DNA from: Archivesica marissinica
Taxonomy: Eukaryota; Mollusca; Bivalvia; Venerida; Vesicomyidae
DNA length: 64,000 nt
Direction: 5' to 3'
Assembly (NCBI GenBank): GCA_014843695.1
Contig: CM026400.1
Location: 36,502,234 to 36,566,233 of the forward strand
Positions within the stretch are counted from its first letter, which is position 1, and every line of letters begins with the position of its first letter. The translations under genes were made by a program, and so were the position numbers. Below are positions 40,592 to 52,700 of the stretch, one piece after another. The notes beneath the pieces were generated by a model. That model was not told the DNA's origin, did no database searches, and worked only from the letters and a program-made list of their open reading frames with translations.

Positions 40592-40592
40592 T
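40536..40592. repeat. GT / GCGT microsatellite
   Basis: A GT run followed by about 10 GCGT repeats. The frames across it, rich in Cys-Val-Arg-Ala or Thr-His-Ala-Arg, are artefacts. Confidence 0.97.
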
Positions 40593-40614
40593 GTCAGAGC
40601 CACAGATGATTGGG

Positions 40615-40703
40615 GGTCTGGACAAGTTGTTTCGGGTTCAAAACCATAACATTTATGTTGATTAACTATAGGCTTGACAATATACATACAAATGTCTAGG
40701 CCG
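40615..40703. repeat. Dispersed repeat, inverted copy at 41.94-42.02 kb
   Basis: GTCTGGACAAGTTGTTT, GGTTCAAAACCATAACAT and ACTATAGGCTTGAC reappear in reverse complement at 41938-42020. Boundaries are approximate. The two inverted copies enclose SINE C, a 22-bp minisatellite and SINE A. Confidence 0.65.
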
Positions 40704-40789
40704 TATCCAAGCATATTTAAAATTGACCGTCGCTATAAGAGTTAAACACATTTATTCTACATTATACAACATAATTGGATTTATCATTG

Positions 40790-41055
40790 TTTTTATTTAT
40801 CGTCGCTACTGGTTGTCCTATGAGCGACGCCTCCTGAAGAGATTATCCCATTTTAAAATATTGGAGGATATTGCGATGTTAGATAGAAATCCATTCCAGA
40901 GTCTCCTCTGGTACTATTACGCGCAAAACACCAATACCTCGGTTGAAAGTCCCAAATGAAAGACTGTTAATATTATTCTAGTCATATTGGGGATCGAACC
41001 TCCAATCACTGGAGCTGCAGTACGTGTGCTAAAGTCTACTATATAGCACCATAGC
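40790..41055 (-). mobile_element. SINE family C, degenerate copy
   Basis: On the minus strand the body and tail match the copy at 25655-25925: GGTATTGGTGTTTTGCGCG-like body, then GGCGTCGCTCATAGGACAAC. B-box-like GGTTCGATCCCC is intact; the A-box part has decayed. Confidence 0.7.
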
Positions 41056-41127
41056 TTCTATGCTACCATGGCCGTACCGGTTTTCGGACATTAACGGTTT
41101 GTTCTTGCATTTAATGCGCTTATGTAA

Positions 41128-41492
41128 TCTTGAAATGGTGGTTAAATATTGTTGAAATTGGGGTTAAATATTGTTGAAATGGGCGTTAAATATTGTTGAA
41201 ATGGGGGGTAAATATTGTTGAAATGGGGGGTAAATATTGTTGAAATGGGTGTTAAATATTGTTGAAATGGGGGGTAAATATTGTTGAAATGGACGTTAAA
41301 TATTGTTGAAATGGGGGGTAAATATTGTTGAAATGGGTGTTAAATATTGTTGAAATGAGGGTTAAATATTGTTGAAATGGGCGTTAAATATTGTTGAAAT
41401 GGGCGTTAAATATTGTTGAAATGGGTGTTAAATATTGTTGAAATGGGTGTTAAATATTGTTGAAATGGGGTTCAATATTGTTGAAATGAACA
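41128..41492. repeat. Minisatellite, 22 bp x 17
   Basis: Units of GGGTGTTAAATATTGTTGAA plus AT, with G/C/T changes in the GGG block and single-base gains and losses. It is not related to the 22-bp satellite at 33-39.8 kb despite equal unit length. Confidence 0.95.
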
Positions 41493-41661
41493 CCTTTCAG
41501 GCTCGATCCGTCTGTGACGTCATTTGTGACTTCCTCCAAGCAATGTTCAACAATTAAATGATTAAATATTTCAAGCATTGTCCTTATTTTAAGACCATTT
41601 TCATAAAATTCTCGCATACAGTATATGGCTTTGATAGTGACGGGGTGTCATTTTTAAACTT

Positions 41662-41916
41662 CCGCGATGGAAGTCGTGATAGCGCAGTGGATGCGCGTTC
41701 GCTTCAGGTGCTAAAGGTCCGGAGTTCGAGCCCCGCTGGAGCCGTTACGATTGTGCCCTTAGGCACGGTATTTAAATTCCACATTGCCTCTTCTCTCTCC
41801 CTCGTGGCGATGGATTCCATCAGGAATGAGGTCTCGAGAGTGATTAATATGAGTGATTAATATAAGTTGAAAGAACTTGTTTTGCAATCGCGCTAAAATG
41901 AATTTGTATAAACTAA
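41662..41916 (+). mobile_element. tRNA-derived SINE, family A, complete copy
   Basis: Head GGAAGTCGTGATAGCGCAGT (A box) and GAGTTCGAGCCCC (B box), body with GTGCCCTTAGGCACGG, tail to AAATTTGTATAAACTAA-type end. An 11-bp direct repeat TTTTTAAACTT flanks it (41651-41661 and 41917-41927). A short internal duplication of GAGTGATTAATAT is unique to this copy. Confidence 0.9.
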
Positions 41917-42092
41917 TTTTTAAACTTGCTTATATATGGCCTAAGCATATGTACTGTGTCAAGCCAATAGTGTATAGTAATGTTCTTTTTGAACTCAAAA
42001 CCATTTGTCCAGACTACGTTGGAAAGCATAAAATTACTCATGGCTATAAAATAAACTAGTTGCATAAAGACACGCCCTTGATTGCAGCGTGT

Positions 42093-42284
42093 TCATTTAG
42101 TCTGCACTCTTGTTTGAGCTTCTATGATGAGCTCCTGTCTGAACGTTGACCTGTCTCCAAAGATATAATGCTTCTCCACGTCGGGTGCGTATCTGCTGGC
42201 CAAATTTCTCTCCTACTATACGGAACATGTTTGCCGAGTTACCACAGCACAGTCCAACGTACTGGATTCCTAGCTCTCGTCAAG
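42093..42284 (-). pseudogene. BHMT-like (homocysteine S-methyltransferase) terminal exon, broken
   Basis: Minus-strand frames give RELGIQYVGLCCGNSANMFR and then, in another frame, ASRYAPDVEKHYIFGDRSTF, followed by RQELIIEAQTRVQTK and a stop at 42093-42095. The CCG pair matches the zinc-binding Cys-Cys-Gly of betaine-homocysteine S-methyltransferases. The order of motifs (GxxYxGxCCG, then SRYxPDxxKHYxFG) fits the C-terminus of bivalve-type BHMT-like proteins as I remember them. A small indel between GEKF and ASRY shifts the frame, and a stop lies just upstream of RELG. No other exons of it were found, so a pseudogene or an assembly error is likely. Confidence 0.55.
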
Positions 42285-42306
42285 TACTTGTGAACTATAT
42301 CTAACT

Positions 42307-42332
42307 GTGTGTGTGTGTGTGTGTGTGTGTGT
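42307..42332. repeat. GT dinucleotide microsatellite
   Basis: About 13 GT repeats. Confidence 0.97.
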
Positions 42333-43744
42333 TGACATTACCTACTGTATGAGGACCTAGACATGAAAACACACCAATCGTTAGAGGACCTGACTAACGT
42401 CCGAGGACCTAAATATGGGTCCTCGGACGAATCTTTGCGCCAAATGGTAAAATTGGTGATACAAAGTCACGTGATGAATTTTCGCAGTAGTCCTCTGGTA
42501 GGCAGTAAAGTAGCCGAGAGTGTGTAGATTACACACAGTTTACTAAGCGTGGCATACACACTTCACGTAGTACGCATGCGTGAAGTCGATTGGAAATGAC
42601 CGTATTATATTACGTCACTCGAAGTCACAAAAGTAATATATAGACAGTTAGCCGAAACCTCATCAATGATATAGACAATCTGCGTACAAAAATCTTGAAC
42701 AGCATTATAGTGAGATAATTTACTTATTATGAATATAAAGGTCAAAATTATGCCCATTATTGAAACAAAATAATGCAATTATAAACAAATAAATAACATT
42801 ATGCACAGCCACCGATTTCCAGAATATATCAAATCACGCTCCCAAAGCTTAGCCATCTAACAAACTGGTATATATAACATCGGTGAAGGAATATAAATAT
42901 TGGAGAAGGAATTCGTGCTGTATAGGACCGGTGGAGGAAATTGTATCTTGGAAAATTAGTATATCCGAATTGGTGCTCTAAGTGATCCAGTGCGGGTGGA
43001 TCAGTATTATTCTGGTGACGGGATCAACTGTTTTTATTTACATGTAAGACCACCACCTCACGTTATACAACGAAGAGGGTGCTCCGAAGCTATCGGAGGG
43101 ATCTACAGCAACAACAACAACATATGGCGCCGAAAATAACACAGAACGAAACGTCAGTGAAACAAGAAACATAAATTGTGAGTTTTATGGACGCAATTTC
43201 ATTCTAGCTATTTATGTAAATAGATCTATCAGCGCCGTATAATATTCACGGTATGGATATTACCGATATTGATTCTCCCAGGAATTAGAAATTGGCAGAC
43301 TGGGAGCGAGATTCAGAAAAAAAAGAGGTACATTTTTCATTTTATCACAAATTTGTCCTCGTTATCGGGACTGCTATGCACACATGAATGTGGCTGTGAC
43401 TGGAGAAATGGGTCAGGATCTGCACTGTTCGCCATTAAATCAATGACACACCCTCGTCATGCTTATTTTCGCTAGCAGTCTAAATCGGCCAATATCCAAA
43501 ACGGCCCCATTCTGGGGAGACATTATCTTTGCCCCTGTTCGGCTGTTGTCTATTTCGTGACGCCATGAAGGATTTTTAAATGCTTTGGTACAACAACTAT
43601 TCACCATAAACAAACGCTGTGCAGAGCGCAGGTTTCGGGCATGTGGGTCAAAGGTCAAGGTCACAATTCAAGGTAAAATGTCTTTATGTTTTTATTAAAA
43701 ACAACCTATTTAGTAACTGTTGTATCCCAGATAATTTCCATGAG
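42333..43744. other. Intergenic stretch, possible solo LTR at about 42521-43122
   Basis: No gene recognised. A segment starting TGTGTAG at 42521 and ending CAACAACAACAACA at about 43122 is followed within two bases by TGGCGCC, which resembles a tRNA-Lys-type primer-binding site of LTR retrotransposons. No second LTR or pol gene is present, so this is only a weak suggestion. Confidence 0.25.
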
Positions 43745-43880
43745 TAGTGTGTGTATTATCACTCCTTCAGATGTTCGAGTAGTGTGTGTATTATCACTCC
43801 TTCAGATGTTCGAGTAGTGTGTGTATTATCACTCCTTCAGATGTTCGAGTAGTGTGTGTATTATCACTCCTTCAGATGTT
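43741..43880. repeat. Tandem repeat, 35 bp x 4
   Basis: Four copies of GAGTAGTGTGTGTATTATCA followed by CTCCTTCAGATGTTC. Confidence 0.96.
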
Positions 43881-44099
43881 CATCAAAACTGTTTATTGCT
43901 GAATAACCAGTAGTCGGACAAAATAACTGCATTCTTCTTCTTCCGTTAAAGTGCAGGGCCAAAAGTTTAGCATCTTCGCATTTATGGGTTATTTAATATG
44001 ATATATAAATCAGTGATGGAATTTATGTAACAAATTGACTACATCATGTCCATACTCCACTACATTTGAAAGTTGATGAGCATTATCATTTCAATGATA

Positions 44100-44900
44100 G
44101 TCTGTCAGATTTTCTTTCCCAGAATAGGGCTTGTAACTGAATTATTCTTGTACCCACAGGAGCTTGAAATTGTATCCATAAGGCACCAAAATCCATGTAC
44201 CTCTATTCTAGCCCTTGTATATAAAAAAAGTACAGATTATGCAATCAATTGTCAACATACCGTACCATTATGGCGGCCACAAGTCTGAAATGACTCGAAA
44301 TGATGAAAGAATAGGGCTTGTAACTGAATTATTCTTGTACCCACAGGAGGTTGAAATTGTATCGATAAGGAACCAAAATACATGTACCTCTATCCTAGGA
44401 CCCCCCTTGTATATACAAACTGTACTTGAAATTGTATCCATAAGGCACCAAAATCCATGTACATCTATCCTAGGAGTGGACGCCCCTTGTATATATAAAA
44501 AAAGTTATCTCAAGCTCCTGTGCTTGTACCCTATGCGTTTGCAGTCTCAAATGAATTTAACATGCAGTCTACAGTACCCATTGTTTGTTCCATAAACTCA
44601 TATTCATGTGAATTAAGCACTGTTATTATTTCGGCTCTTTTCTGTCCAGTCACTCCCAACAAGATATTGAAATATTCGTTAACATTGTGTAAAAACAGAC
44701 ACCTCAGATGTTAAAAACATTTGGAATAGCTGCATACTTGGGTACCCATTTCATTTCCATCAAAATGTATATTTGCATAATGTGAGGTCATCCATCTTTA
44801 ATGTGACTGTTTGGCAGATTATGCAATCAATTGTCAACATACCGTACCATTATGGCGGCCACAAGTCTGAAATGACTCGAAATGATGAAAGACTAGAAAA
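44100..44900. repeat. Dispersed direct duplications of a 100-220 bp block
   Basis: AATAGGGCTTGTAACTGAAT and the following TTGAAATTGTATC and AAAATCCATGTACC blocks occur at 44.12-44.22 and 44.31-44.40 kb, partly again at 44.43-44.48 kb. GATTATGCAATCAATTGTCA with ATGGCGGCCACAAGTCTGAA occurs at 44.23-44.31 and again at 44.82-44.89 kb. No gene is supported here. The plus-strand frames of 60-126 codons simply follow the duplications. Confidence 0.75.
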
Positions 44901-45967
44901 TTGTGTCTGTAAGACACAGAGGATGCCCCCAGTGAATATACTGTATAGGATATATCGACATCAGTCGTAATTAGGTTGATACATTGAAATGATTTAACTG
45001 ATTAAAACTATCAATTTTCGATGGGCTTTTTGCAGGTATAAGACTGAAAATGAGGGGCCTATTGGCCCAGCGCGGGTCCGGCATTCAGCTCCCAAAAAAC
45101 ACCCCCTTTCCCGCAATTTTTGGTACACACATGCTCTACACATGTCATGGGGAGTGACCCCCCCCCCCCGGTATACACGCATCTGCTATGATTTCCAATA
45201 CCAAGTTGTTCTGTTTATCTAGAGGGAGCTTAGAATGTGATTTAAGTAAAGGGGTGGAGCCTAATTTAATGAAGAACAGCCATGCAATAATTGCTGTGCG
45301 TGTAAGTGCCCATACGTTTCAGATAGACTTCACACCACTTATATAACTTGCATGGCTTGGCAAATAATACAAATCAGTTAGATCATAAAATTGCACATGC
45401 TTTAGATTTATCTTGTTTAAATCAAATACGATTGCAATGTTATTATCTAATATACAATTGCAATGTTATTATCTAACTACATTTTGTATTACATATCAGT
45501 TACTATCATGTGCTGTTGTTTATACACTTAAGTTACTGACAACATGACTACAGTTAGAATAAGTATGCATTCTTAGCTTGTTTGTTTTCAAGGAAAACAA
45601 AAAGAGCTACATGTATTATCACCACCCCAGTGTCGTCGTCTGTGTCATTGTCTGAATCCCAGGAAACAGAAAGTTGTGTTCTGAGTCAGTTTCTCAACAA
45701 CTAATTGTACTAGGTCTACCAAACTTGACTACCACATTAACTCCTTGTGTTACGCACCACAATAACCCACCCACGGGTGTCCTTGACCTACATTTTACGC
45801 TTGAATGACTTAGTAATTTTAGGCTTAAAGAGGGCGACCCATTGATTAGGCACAACATATTCTTTAAGGGAATTAAATAAGTGTATAATTGTGTAACTAT
45901 TCCACCAGTTTTAAAAATGACTAGTACCCGCTATACAGATATAATCACTTAGTTTATAATTTACTGT
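44901..45967. other. Intergenic stretch, nothing recognised
   Basis: AT-rich sequence with a C tract near 45.16 kb. No supported gene, repeat or RNA. Confidence 0.3.
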
Positions 45968-46157
45968 ATAATGATTCCGTTAAAATTCATATTATTGAAC
46001 ACAAATACATAAATAATGTAAACAAAATCTTCCTTACATGCATATCAAATATCATATATATGACACTAACAGTAAATGATATGCATGTGAGGAAGATTTT
46101 TGTTTACATTATTCATGTATTTGTGTTCAATAATGTGAATTTTAATGGAATAATTAT
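45968..46157. mobile_element. Foldback element / long hairpin
   Basis: Two arms of about 80 bases (45968-46047 and 46077-46157) are inverted complements with about five mismatches and one single-base gap. They enclose a loop of about 29 bases. The outer ends read ATAATGATTCCGTTAAAATT and its inverted partner; the inner ends read ACATGCATATCA. A further partial arm copy is at about 46195-46225. This could be a foldback MITE or a transcribed hairpin. It lies 0.4 kb upstream of the SET-recombinase gene start. Confidence 0.8.
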
Positions 46158-46563
46158 GACAGAGGAGAGAATCGAAGCGAGCGACGTATTATTTTGTTAA
46201 AATTCATATTATTGAACGTTAACTAATTTAGTTTTGTACTACTTTTTTCTCCTTTCAAACCAATCATATCACTCCATCTCTGGTTGTATGCAAATTATGA
46301 TAATATATATGGCATTGCATGTGATTCGACAATGAATACATTCCACACGCTTATGCAAATTAGTCTTTTGATTCACGAAATGACGTAGTGGGTCGTTGCT
46401 AAGATATCTATGAAAGAACGACTCCTATCGTGTATATTTTCCAAGCAGATCGTTGACATATAGAGTAACATAGGTTATACCAAGGTAGTTGAATCAGAAT
46501 ATGACCTAGTAAAATGGCACCCAAAAATAAACGAATGTCTGCATTTCTTTCTTCTAGTATTAA

Positions 46564-46714
46564 ATGGCGAAAAAAGAGTCAGGGAAGACTTTATATCCAG
46601 GGATGCAGCGACATTCCAAAAGATCTAAAAGACGCCCAGAAGATCTTGCCCGTGCAATTATTTTGACAGGCAGTGACCCTGAAGGGTTTGAACAAGATGA
46701 ATTCCCACCAAAGG
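46564..46714 (+). CDS. SET-recombinase gene, exon 1 (pre-SET)
   Basis: The ATG at 46564 follows an in-frame TAA at 46561-46563, so this exon cannot begin further upstream in frame. A pyrimidine-rich TTTCTTTCTTCTAG ends at 46557, so a 5' UTR intron just upstream is possible. The exon encodes a basic stretch (RHSKRSKRRPEDL) and then ILTGSDPEGFEQ, which resembles the short segment before the SET domain in KMT5A-like proteins. It ends in phase 1 at G|GTGAGT. An upstream ATG at 46514 has a better context but a different frame that stops after 50 codons. Confidence 0.7.
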
Positions 46715-49700
46715 GTGAGTATACAATTACAAGTAGATCTTTTAAATGCCATGTTCATCCCACTGCTTAACTTTTGTGTACATGTATATTAGTGGTGCAA
46801 CGATATACCGGTATATTGCGATATGTCATCCTGACGTTACGTATCGCGGTACGATTTTTGCGTATCCCAATATTTACACCATATTCTCGGTCTCCATCAT
46901 GTGTTAAAATGTGTGAAATTATTCAAAATCATTCAAAACATAATTTTTAATATGACAAGTAAATATTTTGAATATGCATGCCACAATAGATAGATAACTA
47001 ATACATGTAGTGAGTAATCTTGGACGTCCAACACATCTGGATATTTAACAGCAAATTCCGTGTGTAAAGTTTGATCGATACCTCGAGTGCGGGTCAAAGC
47101 GTACCCGATACCTGGCCCCCGGTATGACTAGAACCTGAGAGCACCGCAAAGGAGATTTCTATTTCCTTGCCCCAGGTTGTTTCGTCCTACTTGTGTTTGT
47201 ATACAGTATAACTTTGACACCTTGAACCCGGGAAAACATTTCACCCATGCATACCTGGAACTAGCCTCGCAATTTCGAGATCCTATATAATTTGCAAAAG
47301 TTGAACATTGTTACCCCATTGGCTCGAGGGGTACACAATTACAATTACTACAAACAGTGCTGTTTTGATAGGACAGGTTGTCTGGATTTCATAATGGGTT
47401 TGCAGTTAACTGAGTTGGTGGAACCTCCGACATCTTAACAAAGTGGCATTTTGGTATGGCTACGAAACTGACTATATCATGTCTAAATGCAGAAAAGAAT
47501 CACTATATGTTACGGTCCGAATTACCACATGAAGGCAAAACTTGCCAATCCAAGTAAATTTTAACTGCCCCAGGTTTACCGGCCTGCGATAAAATAACCC
47601 CCAGAACACGCTCATTTGAACAAAGTGTTGTTTATAATTTAAACAATGTTTTCGGCCACGTATGAATGCATGCGGGTGGGTATGTGTGAGGCCAATAGGA
47701 ATGCAAAGGTCAGACCCTATGACATCAGCGGTGTATTAGATTCACACCATTGCAAGTGTGTATGAAACTGGCCGATGATTATTTTTCAAACGTAGAGAAT
47801 AAATATACGGTGTACAATAGCTCAGGCTGGCAGACCCGTTTCAACTAAAGTCAGTTAAATATTGTTTTTATATGAATTACCATATTTTTATGACCCGTCT
47901 GGAGCTGGGAGGCATAAATAGTGTTTGGACCGTCCGTGCATCAGTCACACCTTGGTTAATAAGTTTGTAAGAGTTTCTCAAATTCATCATAACTTCTATA
48001 TAGCTTGTGGGATGGCTTCAATATTTCAACACTTCATACATATGAACATTTCCTACATGTAACCGGGGGCATTCGTGTTCGATAAGACAAATTTCTTGTT
48101 ACATTGAAAATATTATAAGAGTTTCTAGAACCATCATATCATAGCTTCAATATTACTGAAGGGATTACTTTCATATTCACACATTTGATAAATGGGGACA
48201 TGTGCAACACACTTATGCAACGATTAACATGACCTTGACCTTTACACTGGGGGCATTCGTGTTCAATAGACACATTTTTTGTTAATATAATTATGCATGA
48301 ATTGTATATCAATTATCATATGCAATATTTTGATTGCATCGGGTGCCATTTCATATGTCACACATATCATCAAATGCTGTCTCAGCAACTCTGAAGTTGA
48401 AAGAATTCCGTACCCCCTTTACGAAACGGGGTTAGCACACCCTGTCGTGCTCTCCCCTGTTTGCTAATCCGACATGCCTTCATAATTTCCTGTGGGAAAC
48501 CCTGCAGACACACAGTGTTTACCACTGAGGACCCAATGGATGGATTATACTCATTGTGTCTTTCAACTACGTACGAGTCCTCACACAGACACACAGTGTT
48601 TACCACTGGGGACCCAATGGATGGATTACACTTGATATTGTGTCGTTCAACTACATGTACGAGTCCTCACACAGACACACAGTGTTTACCACTGAGGACC
48701 CAATGGATGGATTATACTCATTGTGTCTTTCAACTACAGTACGAGTCCTCACACAGACACACAGTGTTTACCACTGAGGACCCAATGGATGGATTACACT
48801 CATTGTGTCGTTCAACTACATGTACGAGTCCTCACACAGACACACAGTGTTTACCACTGAGGACCCAATGGATGGATTATACTCATTGTGTCGTTCAACT
48901 ACATGTACGAGTCCTCACACAGACACACAGTGTTTACCACTGAGGACCCAATGGATGGATTACACTTGATATTGTGTCGTTCAACTACATGTACGAGTCC
49001 TCACACAGACACACAGTGTTTACCACTGAGGACCCAATGGATGGATTATACTCATTGTGTCGTTCAACTACATGTACGAGTCCTCACACAGACACACAGT
49101 GTTTACCACTGAGGACCCAATGGAAGAATTACACTTGTTGTGTCTTTCAACTTTGTTAGTACCATTAACCATGAGCTTTATGAGCTTTGAATTTAAATAA
49201 TCAGAAATGCTGAGCCAAAGAGATCAAACAAAGAACGCCGATGCTAACCATTCTATTTGTTATGTGTCACGGAAGCAACACCATGTGTGCTATGCATACC
49301 CATCCATTCCGAACACTACATCTCTGAATTAAATGTAACATGAGTTCTGCTTGATATATAAAAACATTGACAGTTTGGAGACGTATTATGAATCTATCAT
49401 AGATTCTCGAATATATGTTGATCGGTAAGATGACAATGGAAATTTATATTATTCATGGATTACTTATTTTTGCAGATTGGGTGTTGTATTAATAACAATT
49501 ACATTGGAAATGTCCAGGCGTTGTGTGATTGTTTGTTTACCTAATAAGAACTGCACATGCAGAAATATCAAACATGAATAGGTTACTGCTTCAACTGCAT
49601 CATTACACCTCCATATTGGTGTATGAGACACGCCATGAGATTTTGTACCTGTGGGCATCTGCATAATTCCATGAAATATGTTTACAGAAAATGCGATACT

Positions 49701-52700
49701 TGCCAGAAATGACGTCAGAAGTTGACACAAATTCCAGAGTACACACGGAATATAATTAATTCTGCATGTACTCTGAGATTTGTGTCAACTCCTGACGTCG
49801 ATTATTAAAAACACTAAATATTGTAAACGTATTTCATGTGTAACATGATCCGAATGCAATGGGGAAAATGTGCACCGACCGGGACTCGAGCTGGGACCTT
49901 CCCATCACTAGCGGGATGCGCTATCCACTGCGCTACCGGCACACCCGAGAATCCGGTCGGCGGAACAGACACACATTCCCGCTACACTCCCCTCCCGTTA
50001 TCCTTGAGTTTCGATCGGTTCAACCCCAGAGTCAAGGACATTGAAACTCTGAGGCTTGGACGAGCACCCAAATGTCACAGGATCCGAATGCAACTGGAAA
50101 AATGTTCACCGACCGGGACTCTAACGCGGGACCTTCCCATCACTAGCGGGACGCGCTATCCACGGCGCTACCGGCACACCCGAGAATCCGGTCGGCGGAA
50201 CAGACACACATTCCCGTTACACATGAAAGTACAAAATCACATGGCATGTCTCATATATGCTCAAGAGTGGCAGAATTTCACCCGGCACATTCCAATAATA
50301 TAGGGTCTGTACATGCGAGCGAAATCACCGTAAACCCATACACCAAATCTGGGTTAGGCCTAAAATGGCCAATAGACAGACATTAAAATTGGCAATAGAC
50401 AGACATAATAGAGATATTTGTTAAATTTTACTCTTTTTTTGCAGGTAGGGGTGTTAGAACAACGCAGAGATTTGAAAAGGGAGCGTTCCTCTTGTGTTAC
50501 TTTGGTAACATCATAACAGACACCGAAGGCGAAGAGAGGGAAGAAAACAATAGTACAGGCTATAGATACTTCTTCAAGCATAAAGGGAGAGGTTGGTGGT
50601 AAGTTTACTTGTCACCGTTTATCCTATATTTCGGTGTGTCGTTACCACAGGGGATGACATCAACTGTTGCCCTACCTGATGCATGTATGCACACCTTAAT
50701 TTTCAAGCACCATTGGACGAGATCACAGCATGAAAAGTCTGAAAAACTGGTAGTCTCTTAATTTATTATAACCCCACATAAGTAAGTGGGGGCTATATTG
50801 GAATCACGCGCGTCAGTCACGTCGGTCCAGTCCCGTGCCGCCTTATATGATGTTCACTTTTTTATGCCCCCGACCTCAAAGAGCTGGGAGGCATATAGTG
50901 TTTGGACCGTGTGTCCGTGCGTCAGTGCGTTAGTCACACCTTGGTTAAGAAGTTTGTAAGAGTTTCTCAAATTCATCATAACTTCTATATAGGTTGAGGG
51001 ATGGCTTCAATATTTCAACACTTCATACATATGAACATTTGCTACACATTCATGTGAAGGGCTAGCTTGGGATTGGGTTTAGGTCCACTGGGATCAAGGT
51101 CAATGTCACTGTTACTAAAAATAGAAAATTGGTTAGGCTGTCGGCAGGCAACACAGGTTACGCGGAACCCTCTTGTTTTACCCACCTGATATTAAACAAG
51201 CAGAAAAATGGGATTGCGTCACTGATAAGCAGACTATGCATAACTGATTGTACATGACCATTTTATCATTAAACATTTAGATGTAATCATACTTCAGTGC
51301 TGATGCATCAACCGAGCCAGTGGAGGAGCCTATTTTGGGACGGCTTGTAAACCATGGAAACAAAAAAGAGTGCAACTGTAGGATGAAGGTGGTGGTTGTG
51401 GACGTACCATACTTATGTCTCTTTGCAACCAGAGATATCGACCCTGGAGAAGAGCTATTATATAATTATGGTCTAGCTCATTATCCCTGGGAAACAAAGG
51501 TAAGCTTTTTCTGCCTCCATGACGAATATTTTAGGAAACGTTTGGATTATGTTTTGCAGCCATCTGTCTGCTCTCTCACACTTATATGGTGATTATATAC
51601 GAGTGTAAATTATATGTGTATTTTTTTGGTCACTTGTGGTTCCTTGCAACGCAGCAACACATAACATATGTGCAAGCAACAGATCATGTCATATCCTTGA
51701 GGAAAATTACAATGTATAAATCAGCTTGTATACAACTACTGTGAGACCCATACTAAAAATCAGAGGAGTTCAGGAAATAACATCTTTCCCCACGCTGTGA
51801 TATGTTCTGCACTGTATATTCACTATATTGTAACTATACAAACCTACGGTTATTACAGACAAGATGGCCGTGGCGTGCATGTCGACACAAATTATTTTTT
51901 TAAATTGCAAATCTAGACCCTTTGACGGATGGACTCTGCACGCCAAAGTGCCGACGATATAGCGCTTCTGCTTTTCAAGTGCGTGTAACAAAAACTCCTT
52001 GTAACTTATAATTTGATTGCACTGTCCAATGTCTATCTCCAGGCTGCGAGAAAGTCGGCAGAAGAATCCCGCTCACCAGAAAAGACCTCCACTACTGAGG
52101 TGGCAGTTCTGGAGGTATGTAACATGCGTAACCAACAGAACATGCCATATTCCTTTAGAAAAAAATATACAGTCAAACCTGTCATAAGCAGCTACCCAAG
52201 GGAAGTACAAAATGTCAGGTGGTTGCTTAACCCTTTCCTTCATAGAGATTTAGGTTAATATACTATTATATCTTCATACAAACGACAGCCATTTAACTAT
52301 CATGCAGTGGATAAGTAGTCGCCATATCTATCCCACCTCCATGGATATTACTGGGACTACATGAGATTCCGGTCTTTATTATGAACATTGGTTTGGCTAC
52401 TACATTGTCAATGTATGTCGTACTGGTAATGGCGTCAAGAGGTGCTTCTATGAGGGAAAGGGTTAACGGAGGTCATATATATAGCAAATGGCCTTCTATG
52501 GATACAGAACAGTGGCTGCTTATTGCAGGTTAGCTGCTTAATAGAGGTGACCATTAGCACAGGCTTGACTGTAGTGTGTAAATCAGCTTGTATACGACTA
52601 CAGTTAGACCCATACTAAACATCACAAGAATTCAGGAAATCACATCTTTTCTCACGCTGTGATATGTTCTGCACTATGTATTGTAACGATCCAAACCTGT

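Noticed and set aside
46514..46666. Alternative start at the better-context ATG upstream of exon 1
   Set aside because: It reads a different frame and stops after 50 codons, while the 46564 frame continues in phase into the SET exon.
48461..49159. Plus-strand frames with repeated CLPLRTQWMDYTHC pattern
   Set aside because: They are translations of the 81-87 bp minisatellite in intron 1.
17017..50228. tRNA genes
   Set aside because: All A/B-box pairs found belong to SINEs or TIR elements with tails, cores, mismatched stems or multiple copies. None forms a clean isolated cloverleaf.
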